Below are positions 41,618 to 49,588 of a stretch of DNA of 50,769 nucleotides, piece after piece. The translations under genes and the position numbers were made by a program. The notes under the pieces were generated by a model that saw nothing but the letters and a program-made list of their open reading frames with translations, was not told the origin of the DNA and ran no database searches. The DNA is from Allofournierella massiliensis. GTDB lineage: Bacteria > Bacillota > Clostridia > Oscillospirales > Ruminococcaceae. The first letter of the stretch is position 1. The number at the start of each line of letters is the position of its first letter. The DNA lies in contig NZ_JAFBIO010000012.1 in NCBI RefSeq assembly GCF_021531255.1, positions 1 through 50,769 on the forward strand. Direction: 5' to 3'.

Positions 41618-42571
41618 TCAGGCCTGGCGGTTTTCCGCCATAAAGGCTTCCAGCCCGGCCCGGGTGGGCAGACCCTCATTGTCGCCGGCATTCATGATCT
41701 GCAAAGTGCCGATGGCACAGCCCCGCTGTACGGCTCCGGCCAGGTCCAGTCCTTCCATCAGGCCGCTGATGACCCCCACCGCAAAGCCGTCGCCGGCGCC
41801 CACCGTATCCACGATCTGCCGGGGCGGATAAGCCCTGACCCGGAAGCTGCCCTCCCGGGTGCAGACCCGGGCACCCTCGGCCCCGGTCTTGATGATCACG
41901 GCCCGGGCGCCCCGGTCCAGATAAAACCGGCCAATCTGCTCCGGGTCATCACTGCCGCAGAGGATCTTCCCCTCCTTGACCCCGGGCAGCAGGTAATCGG
42001 CCATGCCGGCCAGCCGGTTAATCTGCCGGATCATGACCGATTCATCGGGCCAGAGCTGGGGCCGCAGGTTGGGGTCAAAAAAGATCGGGATCCCCGCCTT
42101 CCCTGCCCGTTCCATCAGGGTCAGGCTGGCCTCAAAACATTCCGGGGAAAGGGCGGGCAGGATGCCGGTGAGATGGATGGCATCCCACTCTTCCAGGGGC
42201 AGATCCCGCACATCTTGCGGGCTGAGGGTGGAAGCCGCCGAGCCCCGGCGGTAATAAAAGATATCCGGGTCGCCCTGGCTGGTGCGGCTTTTCAGCATAA
42301 AGCCGGTGGGCCTGGCCTCGGTCTGGGTGGTGAGGGAGGTATCAATGCCGTTTTGGGCCATCGCCCGCAAGATCCGCCCGCCGAAAGGGTCCCTGCCCAG
42401 CTTGGTGAGATAGCCGGCCCGGTGCCCCAGACGGCTGAGCCCCACCGCCACATTAAACTCGGCCCCGGCCACAGAGGCGGAAAAGTTTTCCACCTCTTCC
42501 AGGGGCGCTTCTTCCCTGGCGATGAACAGCCCCATGGGCTCGCCGGCAGTCAGGATCTTCTTGCTTTGCAA
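41618..42571 (-). CDS. PfkB-family sugar kinase, probably 2-keto-3-deoxygluconate kinase
   Basis: A 317-residue ribokinase-fold kinase. Features include the N-terminal TAGEPMGLFI, GGAEFNVAVGLSRLG-like substrate region (AGAEFNVAVGLSRLG), FFDPNLRPQLW, the ATP-site TGAEGARV and the catalytic motif DTVGAGDGFAVGVI. NLR and DGF wording fits KDG kinases, but fructokinase-type enzymes are close. I chose TTG 42569-42571 as start because GAGGGAAGAG lies upstream and the next residues (QSKKILTAGE) begin the conserved fold. It follows the TctC binding-protein gene across a stem-loop. Confidence 0.85.
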   Translation of the reverse strand: MQSKKILTAGEPMGLFIAREEAPLEEVENFSASVAGAEFNVAVGLSRLGHRAGYLTKLGRDPFGGRILRAMAQNGIDTSLTTQTEARPTGFMLKSRTSQGDPDIFYYRRGSAASTLSPQDVRDLPLEEWDAIHLTGILPALSPECFEASLTLMERAGKAGIPIFFDPNLRPQLWPDESVMIRQINRLAGMADYLLPGVKEGKILCGSDDPEQIGRFYLDRGARAVIIKTGAEGARVCTREGSFRVRAYPPRQIVDTVGAGDGFAVGVISGLMEGLDLAGAVQRGCAIGTLQIMNAGDNEGLPTRAGLEAFMAENRQA

Positions 42572-42607
42572 CGCTCTTCCCTCTCTCTGCGGATTCCCCG
42601 CGGTTTG

Positions 42608-42658
42608 TGCGGCGAAGGGCCCCCGATTGGGGGAGTGCCCTTCGCCGCTTTTATTGTA
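42608..42658. terminator. Stem-loop between tctC-like gene and kinase
   Basis: GCGGCGAAGGGC ... GCCCTTCGCCGC forms a 12-base-pair stem with an inner CCCCGATTGGGG hairpin. The T run is on the plus strand only, so for the minus-strand genes it is more likely an mRNA-stabilising or partial barrier. Confidence 0.5.
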
Positions 42659-42672
42659 GCACGGCCTCTTGC

Positions 42673-43737
42673 TTACTGCCAGGGCGAAGTGGCCCAAAGC
42701 TCCTTATAGGTGTTCTCCGCATCCACAAAGAAAGCGGTAACTTCTTCCGTGGGCATGTTGACCAGGGGAACATTCATCTCCTGGGCCTTCTGCTGGATCT
42801 CTTCGGTATTGGAGGCAGCCACGAAGCAATCGCTCAGATACTGAACAACGGCGGGGTCGGTGCCCTCCGGGCAGCCGATGGCCCGGCAGTTGGACTGGAT
42901 CACATCATATCCGCATTCCTGGTAGGTGGGGATATCCGGGTAGAAGGGGCTGCGCTCCTCCGCTCCGGTAGCCAGGTATTTGACCGAACCTTCTTCCACA
43001 AAGGTGCGGCCATCCGTCACATTGAGGCAGAAGGCGTCACAGTGGCCGCCCGAAACAGCAGTGAGCACCTCGGTCTCGCCGTCAAAGGGAATGATATTGA
43101 ACTCACAGCCGGCAGCAGCCTGCAGCTGTTTGAGGGCCAGGCCCTCCGAAGTGGTAACGGAGGTAACGCCCACCGAAACGGTGCCGGGCTGGGCCTTGGC
43201 AGCCTCCACCAGCTCTTCCAGGGTGTTATATTTGCTGTTGGCTGCCACCCCAATCACACCGGGGTCATTCATCATGGACGCAATATAGTCCACCCCATCG
43301 GTACCATAGGGCCTATCCAGCGAGACCCCCGCAATCAGCATGGCCGTAGCGCAGAAACCGATGGTATACCCATCCGGCTCCGCTTCGGCAATGGCGGTCC
43401 AGCCCACGTCGCCCGAAGCGCCCTCCTGATATTCCGTCACGATAGAATGCTCCCAGCCTTCCATCTCCTGAACTTTTTCCGCCAGAAGCCGGAACCAGAC
43501 ATCGTTGGTACCGCCCGGCGCAAAGGGCATGATCCAGGTAATATCCTTGCTGGGGTAGCCTTCCGGGCGGGCAGTCTGCCCGGAAGCGGCAGAACTCTGG
43601 CTGGATGCCGGCTGAGAAGCGGCGCTCTGGGCCGGGGCCGAAGAGGCCGTGCTGGAGGCGGAACTGCCGCAGCCCGCTGCGGAGATCAGGACAGCGCCGC
43701 TCAAAACCAGCGCCATGGCGGATTTTTTGTTGAACAT
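42673..43737 (-). CDS. TctC/Bug-family solute-binding lipoprotein
   Basis: A 354-residue extracytoplasmic binding protein of the tripartite tricarboxylate transporter type. The N-terminus is a lipoprotein signal with lipobox AAGC (Cys at about 23), then a Ser/Ala/Gln-rich linker to about residue 55. The mature domain begins with YPSKDITWIMPFAPGGTNDVW, typical of Bug proteins, and has EYQEGASGDVGWTAIAEAEPDGYT. TctA/TctB permease genes are not adjacent, so it is an orphan here or works with a transporter encoded elsewhere. A CAGGAGGG ribosome site precedes the ATG. Confidence 0.92.
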   Translation of the reverse strand: MFNKKSAMALVLSGAVLISAAGCGSSASSTASSAPAQSAASQPASSQSSAASGQTARPEGYPSKDITWIMPFAPGGTNDVWFRLLAEKVQEMEGWEHSIVTEYQEGASGDVGWTAIAEAEPDGYTIGFCATAMLIAGVSLDRPYGTDGVDYIASMMNDPGVIGVAANSKYNTLEELVEAAKAQPGTVSVGVTSVTTSEGLALKQLQAAAGCEFNIIPFDGETEVLTAVSGGHCDAFCLNVTDGRTFVEEGSVKYLATGAEERSPFYPDIPTYQECGYDVIQSNCRAIGCPEGTDPAVVQYLSDCFVAASNTEEIQQKAQEMNVPLVNMPTEEVTAFFVDAENTYKELWATSPWQ

Positions 43738-43892
43738 GTTTTCCCTCCTGTTTTTGATTTGTAAAAATATGGCCTCGCCTCAACGGTACACGCAAAGCCA
43801 TTCGAACCATGGTAAGCCCAAAATGGGAAAGCCGCTCCCCCTGCCGAAACGCCAGTGCCAGAATAAAAGCAGCAATCTCCCGCGGCCGTTTT

Positions 43893-43908
43893 TTGAAAAC
43901 GATTTCAT
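43893..43908. promoter_or_regulatory. LacI-type operator / cre-like site upstream of the tctC-like gene
   Basis: TTGAAAACGATTTCAT matches the CcpA cre consensus WTGNNARCGNWWWCAW at every position and is near-palindromic (TGAAA/TTTCA). The adjacent LacI-family regulator is an equally good candidate to bind it. Confidence 0.55.
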
Positions 43909-43984
43909 TTTGTGGCAAAACAACTTTTTGCTTCTATTTGCATTTCAGACAGTTGGGGTCCGGCCTGCGCCGGGCCCCGGCCTT

Positions 43985-45034
43985 TTACTCTCTCACGGTG
44001 GAGCCTCTTATTTCCAGTTTGTTTGGCAGCTCCTGATGGACCGTTTTTTCCGGCCCGCCCCCACCGATCCGCTCAAAAAGCAGCTTGGCAGCAGTCCGCC
44101 CCACCAGCCAGGAATCCTGGGTAATGGTGGTGATCCCCGGGGGAATCAGATCTGCCCAGCCCCAGTCATCAAAGCCGCACACGCCGAAGCGGGGGCCTAT
44201 CTGGATCTGTTCCTGCCGCAGTGCCTGCAGCAGCTGCAGCAATGCTACGCCGTTCACTGCAAAGGCAGCCAGGCGCTGGGAGGCATATCGGCTTTGAAAC
44301 CGATCAATCTGCCGCATGATATCTTCCCGGTCGCCCTGCCGGAACCGGAACAGGAACTCCTCTCCCTGCAGGCCAAATCCATCCCGCAGGGCATCACAGA
44401 AGCCCTGATAGCGCAGAACTCGGGGCGATACCCTTTCCTGCCCCTGCTGGAAGGTGAAAAAGCCCACCTTTTCATAACCAAGCTCGTGGAGATAGGATAC
44501 GCACTGGTAGGTGCTGCGATAATTTTCTGTGGCAACGGTATCAATCAGCCCTGCCTCGCCCAGGCAGCGGTCGGCCAACACCAGAGGTACCCCCGACTGC
44601 TTCAGTTTCAGCAGATAGGCATCGTTGCCGCCGGTGGTGTTTACGATCAGCCCATCCACCTGGTTGGCCAGAAGATCCGCAATACCCTTGCGTTCCCGCT
44701 GGGCATCATCCGCACTGTCGGACAGCAGCAACTGGCAGTCGTGATCCTGACAAACGCTGTTGATGCCCTTGACCAAAATGGCGGAAAAGGGGTTCCCGAT
44801 ATCGCTGACCACACAGCCTATCAGCTTTCGATTCTGGGATTTCAGGCTTTGAGCCACCCGGTTGGGCCGATAGTTCAGCTCTTCGACCACTTCCTGGATC
44901 CGGCTCCGGGTCTTGTCGGAAAGCATCTCGTATTTTCCGTTCAAATATCGGGAAACCGTCGTTTTAGAAACACCGCACCGTTTTGCCACCTGTTCGATGG
45001 TCACGGCCGGTTCTGCCGGTGTGTGTCTGCTCAT
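43985..45034 (-). CDS. LacI-family transcriptional regulator
   Basis: A 349-residue LacI-type repressor with the N-terminal HTH (residues about 10-60; VTIEQVAKRCGVSKTTVSRYLNGK with hinge-helix SLKSQ) and a periplasmic-binding-protein-like effector domain (SDIGNPFSAILVKGI, VPLVLADRCLGEAG, GVCGFDDWGWADLI, ITQDSWLVGRTAAKLL). It lies immediately upstream of the TctC-like gene and KDG-type kinase in the same direction and probably represses them in response to a sugar or sugar acid. An operator overlaps its own promoter. Confidence 0.93.
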   Translation of the reverse strand: MSRHTPAEPAVTIEQVAKRCGVSKTTVSRYLNGKYEMLSDKTRSRIQEVVEELNYRPNRVAQSLKSQNRKLIGCVVSDIGNPFSAILVKGINSVCQDHDCQLLLSDSADDAQRERKGIADLLANQVDGLIVNTTGGNDAYLLKLKQSGVPLVLADRCLGEAGLIDTVATENYRSTYQCVSYLHELGYEKVGFFTFQQGQERVSPRVLRYQGFCDALRDGFGLQGEEFLFRFRQGDREDIMRQIDRFQSRYASQRLAAFAVNGVALLQLLQALRQEQIQIGPRFGVCGFDDWGWADLIPPGITTITQDSWLVGRTAAKLLFERIGGGGPEKTVHQELPNKLEIRGSTVRE

Positions 45035-45067
45035 TCTGATTCTCCGTTACTCCCCTGTTTCACCCTC

Positions 45068-45097
45068 ATTCTATGGAAAATGAAACCGGTTTGTCAA
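45068..45097 (-). promoter_or_regulatory. Predicted lacI promoter with operator in the spacer
   Basis: Minus strand TTGACA (45092-45097), 18-base spacer, TAGAAT (45068-45073). The palindrome AAACCGGTTT (45083-45092) fills the -35-proximal spacer, so bound repressor would block RNA polymerase; autoregulation is expected. Confidence 0.65.
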
Positions 45098-45200
45098 CCA
45101 TGATTCGATCTTTTTCAGGCAAATTCTATGTTTTAAAGTAATCCATCATTCTGTTTTTGTCTATATTGTCCAGTGTTTTCCGCCCTCTCTTTTGGCATAC

Positions 45201-45229
45201 AAAAAAGGGCCGCCCCAAAGGGCGGCCCC
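45201..45229 (-). terminator. Terminator of the nhaC-like gene
   Basis: Minus strand GGGGCCGCC-CTTT-GGGGCGGCCC followed by TTTTTTG, 22 bases after the stop. Confidence 0.85.
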
Positions 45230-45251
45230 GCAGAAGATTCAAAACCGGGAT

Positions 45252-46889
45252 TCAGGCCTGACGGCTCTTGACCATCCGCCGGATCACCAGCAGCACGCAT
45301 ACCATCAGCAGGATGGCAGCGGGCAGCATGATGAGGGCGCTCTGCACCAGACCGGTGATCAGGTAGCAGATAAAGCTCACCGCCGTGACCACGATCACGT
45401 AGGGCAGCTGGGTGGAAACATGGTTGATATGGTCGCACTGGGCGCCCGCCGAGGCCATGATGGTGGTGTCGGAAATGGGCGAGCAGTGGTCGCCGGCCAC
45501 CGAGCCGGCCATGCAGGCGGAAATGGCAATGATCATGATCTCATTGTCCAGATTGCCCTGGAAGGCGTAGACCACAATGGGGATCAGGATGCCGAAGGTA
45601 CCCCAGGAGGTACCGGTGGAGAAGCTGAGGAAGACCGCGATCAGGAAGACGATGGCGGGCAGCAGGTTCAGGAAGCCGCCGGCGCTGGCCTTCACGATGG
45701 CGCCCACATATTCCCGGGCACCCAGGGAGTCGGTCATGGCCTTCAGGGTCCAGGCAAAGGTGAGGATCATGATGGCGGGCACCATGCTCTTGAAGCCCTC
45801 GGGCAGGCAGTCCATGCAGGCCTTGAAGTTCAGGACCCGGCGGCAGAGATAGAACACCACCGTGAACAGGAAGGCAAAGGCCGAACCGTACACCAGGCCC
45901 ACAGAGGCGTCGGAGCCGGCAAAGGCATCCACAAAATTCACCCCGTCAAAGAAGCCGCCGGTGTAGATCATGCCGATGACGCAGCAGACGATGAGCACCA
46001 GGATGGGAGCCACCAGGTCGATGACCCGGCCCTTGGGGTTGGGCGTTTCGCCGGTACCGTCCCCATAGGGGCGGCCCTCGGTAGTAAACAGGTCCCCGTT
46101 CAGCCGGGCATTGGCCTCATGCAGGCCCATGGGGCCAAAGTCAAAGTTGCCCAGGGAGAGGGTCACCAGCATGGTGAGGGTGAGAAAGGCGTAGAAGTTG
46201 TAGGGGATAGCCCGGACAAACAGGTCCAGGCCGTTCACCCCGTCCACAAAGCCGGTAACGGCAGCCGCCCAGGAAGAAATGGGGGCAATGATGCAGACCG
46301 GCGCGGCGGTGGCGTCGATGATGTAGGCCAGCTTGGCCCGGCTTACCCGGTGGCCGTCGGTGACCGGCCGCATGACGCTGCCCACGGTGAGGCAGTTGAA
46401 GTAGTCGTCAATGAAGATCAGCACGCCCAGGGCCACGGTGGCCAGCTGCGCGCCCACCCGGCTCTTGATATGGGTCTCGGCCCAGCGGCCGAAGGCAGCG
46501 GAGCCGCCCGCCTTGTTCATCAGGCAGACCATGGCGCCCAGCAACACCAGGAAGAGCAGGATGCCCACGTTGTAGGCATCCGCCAGGGCGGTGTTCACCA
46601 TACCGTCAATAAAGACATGCTGGATGGTGCCGGTAAAGCTGAAGTTGGAATAGAGCAGGCCGCCGGCCAGGATGCCGATGAAGAGGGAGGAATAGACCTC
46701 CTTGGTGATCAGGGCCAGCACAATGGCGATGATGGGCGGAACCAGCGCCCAGAAGCTGCAGAAAAAGGGGCTGACATATTCCGCCGCGGCCTCTTCCGCC
46801 GCAAATACGCCCACAGTCAGGATGCAGGCAGTCAGGGCCAGCACCGCCAGGATCCGGCCCGCCTTTTGCAGGGAACGGTTTGTTTTCAT
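45252..46889 (-). CDS. NhaC-family transporter, candidate lysine transporter
   Basis: A 545-residue polytopic membrane protein of the NhaC/Na+:H+ antiporter superfamily, with about 12 hydrophobic segments. Family signatures include FIDDYFNCLTVGSVMRPVTD, PISSWAAAVTG, SFSTGTSWGTFGILIP and SVAGDHCSPISDTTIMAS. The annotated superfamily function is cation/proton exchange, but members under lysine-riboswitch control are thought to import lysine, and this gene has such a riboswitch directly upstream. Start ATG 46889 follows AAGGAGG; the longer ORF would run into the riboswitch and is rejected. Confidence 0.9.
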   Translation of the reverse strand: MKTNRSLQKAGRILAVLALTACILTVGVFAAEEAAAEYVSPFFCSFWALVPPIIAIVLALITKEVYSSLFIGILAGGLLYSNFSFTGTIQHVFIDGMVNTALADAYNVGILLFLVLLGAMVCLMNKAGGSAAFGRWAETHIKSRVGAQLATVALGVLIFIDDYFNCLTVGSVMRPVTDGHRVSRAKLAYIIDATAAPVCIIAPISSWAAAVTGFVDGVNGLDLFVRAIPYNFYAFLTLTMLVTLSLGNFDFGPMGLHEANARLNGDLFTTEGRPYGDGTGETPNPKGRVIDLVAPILVLIVCCVIGMIYTGGFFDGVNFVDAFAGSDASVGLVYGSAFAFLFTVVFYLCRRVLNFKACMDCLPEGFKSMVPAIMILTFAWTLKAMTDSLGAREYVGAIVKASAGGFLNLLPAIVFLIAVFLSFSTGTSWGTFGILIPIVVYAFQGNLDNEIMIIAISACMAGSVAGDHCSPISDTTIMASAGAQCDHINHVSTQLPYVIVVTAVSFICYLITGLVQSALIMLPAAILLMVCVLLVIRRMVKSRQA

Positions 46890-46966
46890 GATTTCCTCCT
46901 TGCCGGGGCCTTTTGCTCCGGCTTTCTTGCAGATGTCCCTTCTTTGTTCAGAGTCCCCGAAGGCGC

Positions 46967-46997
46967 AAAAAAGGGTCATGGCCCGCCGCCATGACCC
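46967..46997 (-). terminator. Expression-platform terminator of the lysine riboswitch
   Basis: Minus strand GGGTCATGGC-GGCGG-GCCATGACCC followed by TTTTTTGCG, between aptamer and the transporter start. Confidence 0.9.
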
Positions 46998-47002
46998 TGC
47001 CA

Positions 47003-47210
47003 AAGAGCTTTTTGCCCTCTGTCCAGTCCGCGACAGCTCTCCACAGAGCCGCAAGACTCTGTGACAGACCGGAAGATCTTCTCCCCAGGTCCGGCCCCTC
47101 TGCCGTCAGGCGGCGGCCAGAGTGCCTCGGCGGCGGCCCCTTTCTTCTTTCCCTGGCGCCTGCCATGGGGGAAAGGATACTCTTGACGCGCCGCGCCTCT
47201 ATCATGCGTA
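47003..47210 (-). ncRNA. Lysine riboswitch (L box)
   Basis: The minus strand carries the L-box hallmarks in order: AGAGGCGCG, CAAGAGTAT, AAAGGGGCCGCCGCCGAGGC, then CTGTCACAGAG ... CTCTGTGGAGAGCTGTC, closely matching the lysC leader of Bacillus in order and wording. It is followed by an intrinsic terminator and the NhaC-type gene. The aptamer ends are approximate. Confidence 0.9.
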
Positions 47211-47230
47211 TTTCAGAGATTCTGTTTCTG

Positions 47231-47258
47231 ATTATAATATACAGGCCGCAAAAGTCAA
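47231..47258 (-). promoter_or_regulatory. Predicted promoter of the lysine riboswitch transcript
   Basis: Minus strand TTGACT (47253-47258), 16-base spacer, TATAAT (47231-47236). Confidence 0.75.
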
Positions 47259-47320
47259 TGAAACCTGCGGTTTTTTGCCGCAATCAGCCGGTTTTTTCCG
47301 TATTTTCTGCCTTTTTGCCC

Positions 47321-48415
47321 TCATCGGGGCAGCCGGCGCAGATGTTCTTCCAGGGCCAGGGCCATTTTTTGATGGGTGACCCAGTGGGGATGGCCCCAGG
47401 GGCCCACCGGGTCCGCAGGCTCGATGCCGGGCAGGCGCAGCAGGGAGACCCGGCCATCTCCCGACTGTTTTTGATATCGCCGGACCGCCCTTTCCATCCC
47501 GGGCAGCATCTCAAAACCGATGGGCCCCAGGGCGCAGACCACCCAGGGCCGGGGGCCGTTCAGCTCCCGCAGCCGATAGAGGAATTCCTCATAATCCCGC
47601 TCAAAGCATTCCCGCTCGGCCTCCGGGTCCGGGGCGTTGGCCACCCCCATGGCGTCGTTGGCCCCCAGGTTCATCACCAGATAGTCCAGGGGGGCGGCCT
47701 TGAAGTCCCAGGGGGTCAGGGAGGGCCGGCCCTGGTTATCCTCCTGGACCCGGTCGGTATAGGAATAAATATCCCGCATGGAATACCGCTCCGGCTTGCC
47801 CTGGCGGGGCGCAAGGCAGATGCCGGAGATGGAGACCATGCTGGCTTCCAGCCCCAGGGCCCGGGCGGTCAGAGCCCCATAGGTCAGCCAGCCGTTTTCC
47901 TCGGCAGAATAATATCCCTTTTCCCGTCCCATTCCCTCGTTGCCGTAGCCGCAGGTGATGGAATCCCCCACAAACTCGATCCTGCCCCGGGCCGGGGAGG
48001 GTTCGGGGGGCAGCAGCTCCCCCTCCATCCAGAAGCCTTCCAGCGCCAGGGCGGTGCGCTGGTTTTCGGTGAGTTTTACCAGCCGCAGCCGCCGGGTCTC
48101 GGGCTTTGGCCCAAACCACAGCAGCATGGCCGGGCTTTTATCATCCACCTGGAAGCGGCGGCTGAAATCTTCCCGGTCTTCTTCCAGCACTGCCGCCCAG
48201 GGCCAGAGCACCCGGTGCTCACCCAGGGGCCCATCCGCCTGGCCGGAAAAGCCGCTTTCCGCCCGCAGGCAGGCCACCAGGCAGGTGCCCCGGAAGTTCA
48301 CCTCCACCTGGCTGCAGGTCCAGTTCAGGTACAGCCGGCCTGTATCCTCCTGCCAGAGCACCCTGCCCCGGGTGCGCAGCAAAGACAGACATTTTTTGAG
48401 GGGAACCCATTCCAT
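47321..48415 (-). CDS. SGNH/GDSL hydrolase, probable carbohydrate esterase (CE2-like)
   Basis: A 364-residue two-domain protein. Residues 1 to about 135 resemble the N-terminal beta-sandwich that precedes the catalytic domain in CE2 acetyl esterases; residues about 145-364 are the SGNH fold with the nucleophile motif FVGDSITCGYGN, the oxyanion Asn in NLGANDAMG, and GHPHWVTHQKM holding the catalytic His. No signal peptide is seen, so it should be cytosolic, acting on imported acetylated sugars or similar esters. ATG 48415 has AAGGAAAGG upstream; the longer ORF runs through the neighbouring promoter region and is rejected. Confidence 0.87.
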   Translation of the reverse strand: MEWVPLKKCLSLLRTRGRVLWQEDTGRLYLNWTCSQVEVNFRGTCLVACLRAESGFSGQADGPLGEHRVLWPWAAVLEEDREDFSRRFQVDDKSPAMLLWFGPKPETRRLRLVKLTENQRTALALEGFWMEGELLPPEPSPARGRIEFVGDSITCGYGNEGMGREKGYYSAEENGWLTYGALTARALGLEASMVSISGICLAPRQGKPERYSMRDIYSYTDRVQEDNQGRPSLTPWDFKAAPLDYLVMNLGANDAMGVANAPDPEAERECFERDYEEFLYRLRELNGPRPWVVCALGPIGFEMLPGMERAVRRYQKQSGDGRVSLLRLPGIEPADPVGPWGHPHWVTHQKMALALEEHLRRLPR

Positions 48416-48510
48416 AGGCCTTTCCTTTCCAAGGGCCGCAGAGGGCGGCCCTCTTTTGTTCTTCTTTGCTGCCATTGTACGGTGAGGCCCCCGCCTTGTC
48501 AATGCAGGGC

Positions 48511-48538
48511 TTGACAGGGAACGGCAGAGTGATAGAAT
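48511..48538 (+). promoter_or_regulatory. Predicted promoter of the DUF134-NifX gene
   Basis: TTGACA (48511-48516), 16-base spacer, TAGAAT (48533-48538). Confidence 0.7.
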
Positions 48539-48545
48539 AAGATTA

Positions 48546-48557
48546 TGGCATATGCCA
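48546..48557. promoter_or_regulatory. Palindrome, candidate operator
   Basis: TGGCATATGCCA is a perfect 12-base palindrome just downstream of the -10 box, overlapping the expected transcription start, where a repressor would act. Confidence 0.45.
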
Positions 48558-48575
48558 ATAACGAAAGGAGAGCCT

Positions 48576-49340
48576 ATGCCCCGTCCCTGTAAACAGCGAA
48601 GGATCTGCGCCCTGCCCGGCTGCTGCCGTTTTGGCCCCCAGGAGCCGGACCATACCCCCGAGACCCTGACCATGACCCTGGATGAATATGAGGCCCTGCG
48701 CCTCATTGACCTGGAATCCCTCTCCCAGGAGGAATGCGCCGACCGGATGGGGGTGGCCCGCACCACCGCCCAGGCTATTTACAACAGTGCCCGCCGCAAG
48801 CTGGCGGATTGCCTGGTCAACCAAAAAGAGCTTCACATCGAGGGCGGCCATTACCGCCTTTGCGGCGGCGGCCTGCCCGGCTGCGCCGCCCGGCGCTGCC
48901 CCCGCGTTCTTGCACCCATTACAGAAAGGAATCGCACCATGAAAATCGCAGTCACCTATGAAAACGGAGAAATCTTCCAGCACTTCGGCCACACCGAGCA
49001 GTTCAAGATCTACACGGTGGAAAACGGCCAGGTCACCGGCAGCGACCTGGTAAACACCCTGGGCAGCGGCCACGGCGCCCTGGCCGGTTTTCTGCAGAAT
49101 CTGGGGGTGGATACCCTCATCTGCGGCGGCATCGGCGGCGGCGCCCGGCAGGCCCTGGCCCAGGCAGGCATCCAGATTTACGGCGGCGTACAGGGCCGCG
49201 CCGACCTGGCAGTGACCGACCTGCTGGCCGGCCGTCTCCTCTTCAACCCGGAGGAGCTGTGCAGCCACCATGGCGAGGGCCATGGGGAGGGCCACCACTG
49301 CGGGGGCCATTCCTGCGCCGATCACTCCTGCCATAACTGA
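48576..49340 (+). CDS. DUF134 (UPF0251) HTH protein fused to a NifX/NifB-type cofactor-binding domain
   Basis: A 254-residue fusion. Residues 1 to about 115 are DUF134: MPRPCKQRRICALP start, GPQEPDHTPE, LDEYEALRLIDLE and an HTH (SQEECADRMGVARTTAQAIYNSARRKLA). Residues 122 to about 225 are a dinitrogenase iron-molybdenum cofactor-binding domain (MKIAVTYENGEIFQHFGHTEQF, LICGGIGGGARQAL, DLAVTDLLAGRL). The tail (229-254) is rich in His and Cys (GEGHHCGGHSC) and looks metal-binding. An internal ATG at 48939 has its own AGAAAGGA site, so the second domain could also be made alone. No nitrogenase gene is near; a metal-responsive regulator is plausible. Confidence 0.9.
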   Translation: MPRPCKQRRICALPGCCRFGPQEPDHTPETLTMTLDEYEALRLIDLESLSQEECADRMGVARTTAQAIYNSARRKLADCLVNQKELHIEGGHYRLCGGGLPGCAARRCPRVLAPITERNRTMKIAVTYENGEIFQHFGHTEQFKIYTVENGQVTGSDLVNTLGSGHGALAGFLQNLGVDTLICGGIGGGARQALAQAGIQIYGGVQGRADLAVTDLLAGRLLFNPEELCSHHGEGHGEGHHCGGHSCADHSCHN

Positions 49341-49356
49341 AACGGAATCAACTGAC

Positions 49357-49391
49357 AAAAGCCCCCGCGGTCTGTGACCGCGGGGGCTTTT
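49357..49391 (+). terminator. Terminator of the DUF134-NifX gene
   Basis: AAAAGCCCCCGCGGT-CTGTG-ACCGCGGGGGCTTTT is a perfect stem with flanking A and T runs, 17 bases after the stop. Confidence 0.92.
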
Positions 49392-49422
49392 GTTTCAAAA
49401 ACAACTTGAAACCGTTTTTGCC

Positions 49423-49451
49423 TTGACATTCCCCGCCTTTCCTCGTATGCT
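49423..49451 (+). promoter_or_regulatory. Predicted promoter of the PIG-L deacetylase gene
   Basis: TTGACA (49423-49428), 17-base spacer, TATGCT (49446-49451). It leaves a leader of about 130 bases with AT-rich repeats. Confidence 0.65.
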
Positions 49452-49511
49452 CATTTTGGCAATAAATTTCTTTTTTTTGGGAAAATTGTTTATAATTTTC
49501 TGACAAAAATC

Positions 49512-49550
49512 GTTTTATAGATGTTTTATAGATATAGATGTTTTATAGAT
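49512..49550 (+). repeat. Three copies of an 11-base repeat
   Basis: GTTTTATAGAT occurs at 49512-49522, 49523-49533 and 49540-49550. The first two are directly adjacent; the third follows after ATAGAT. They lie in the leader between promoter and start codon. Confidence 0.85.
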
Positions 49551-49588
49551 AAGGTATAAAAAATTCTGAGTGCCGAACGGAGACCGCC

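Noticed and set aside
48416-48766. N-terminal extension of the SGNH esterase gene
   Set aside because: It would run through the intergenic region and over the DUF134-NifX promoter, on the opposite strand to that gene; a good ribosome site supports ATG 48415.
49512-49550. Possible CRISPR repeats
   Set aside because: Units are only 11 bases, two abut without a spacer, and no cas gene is near.
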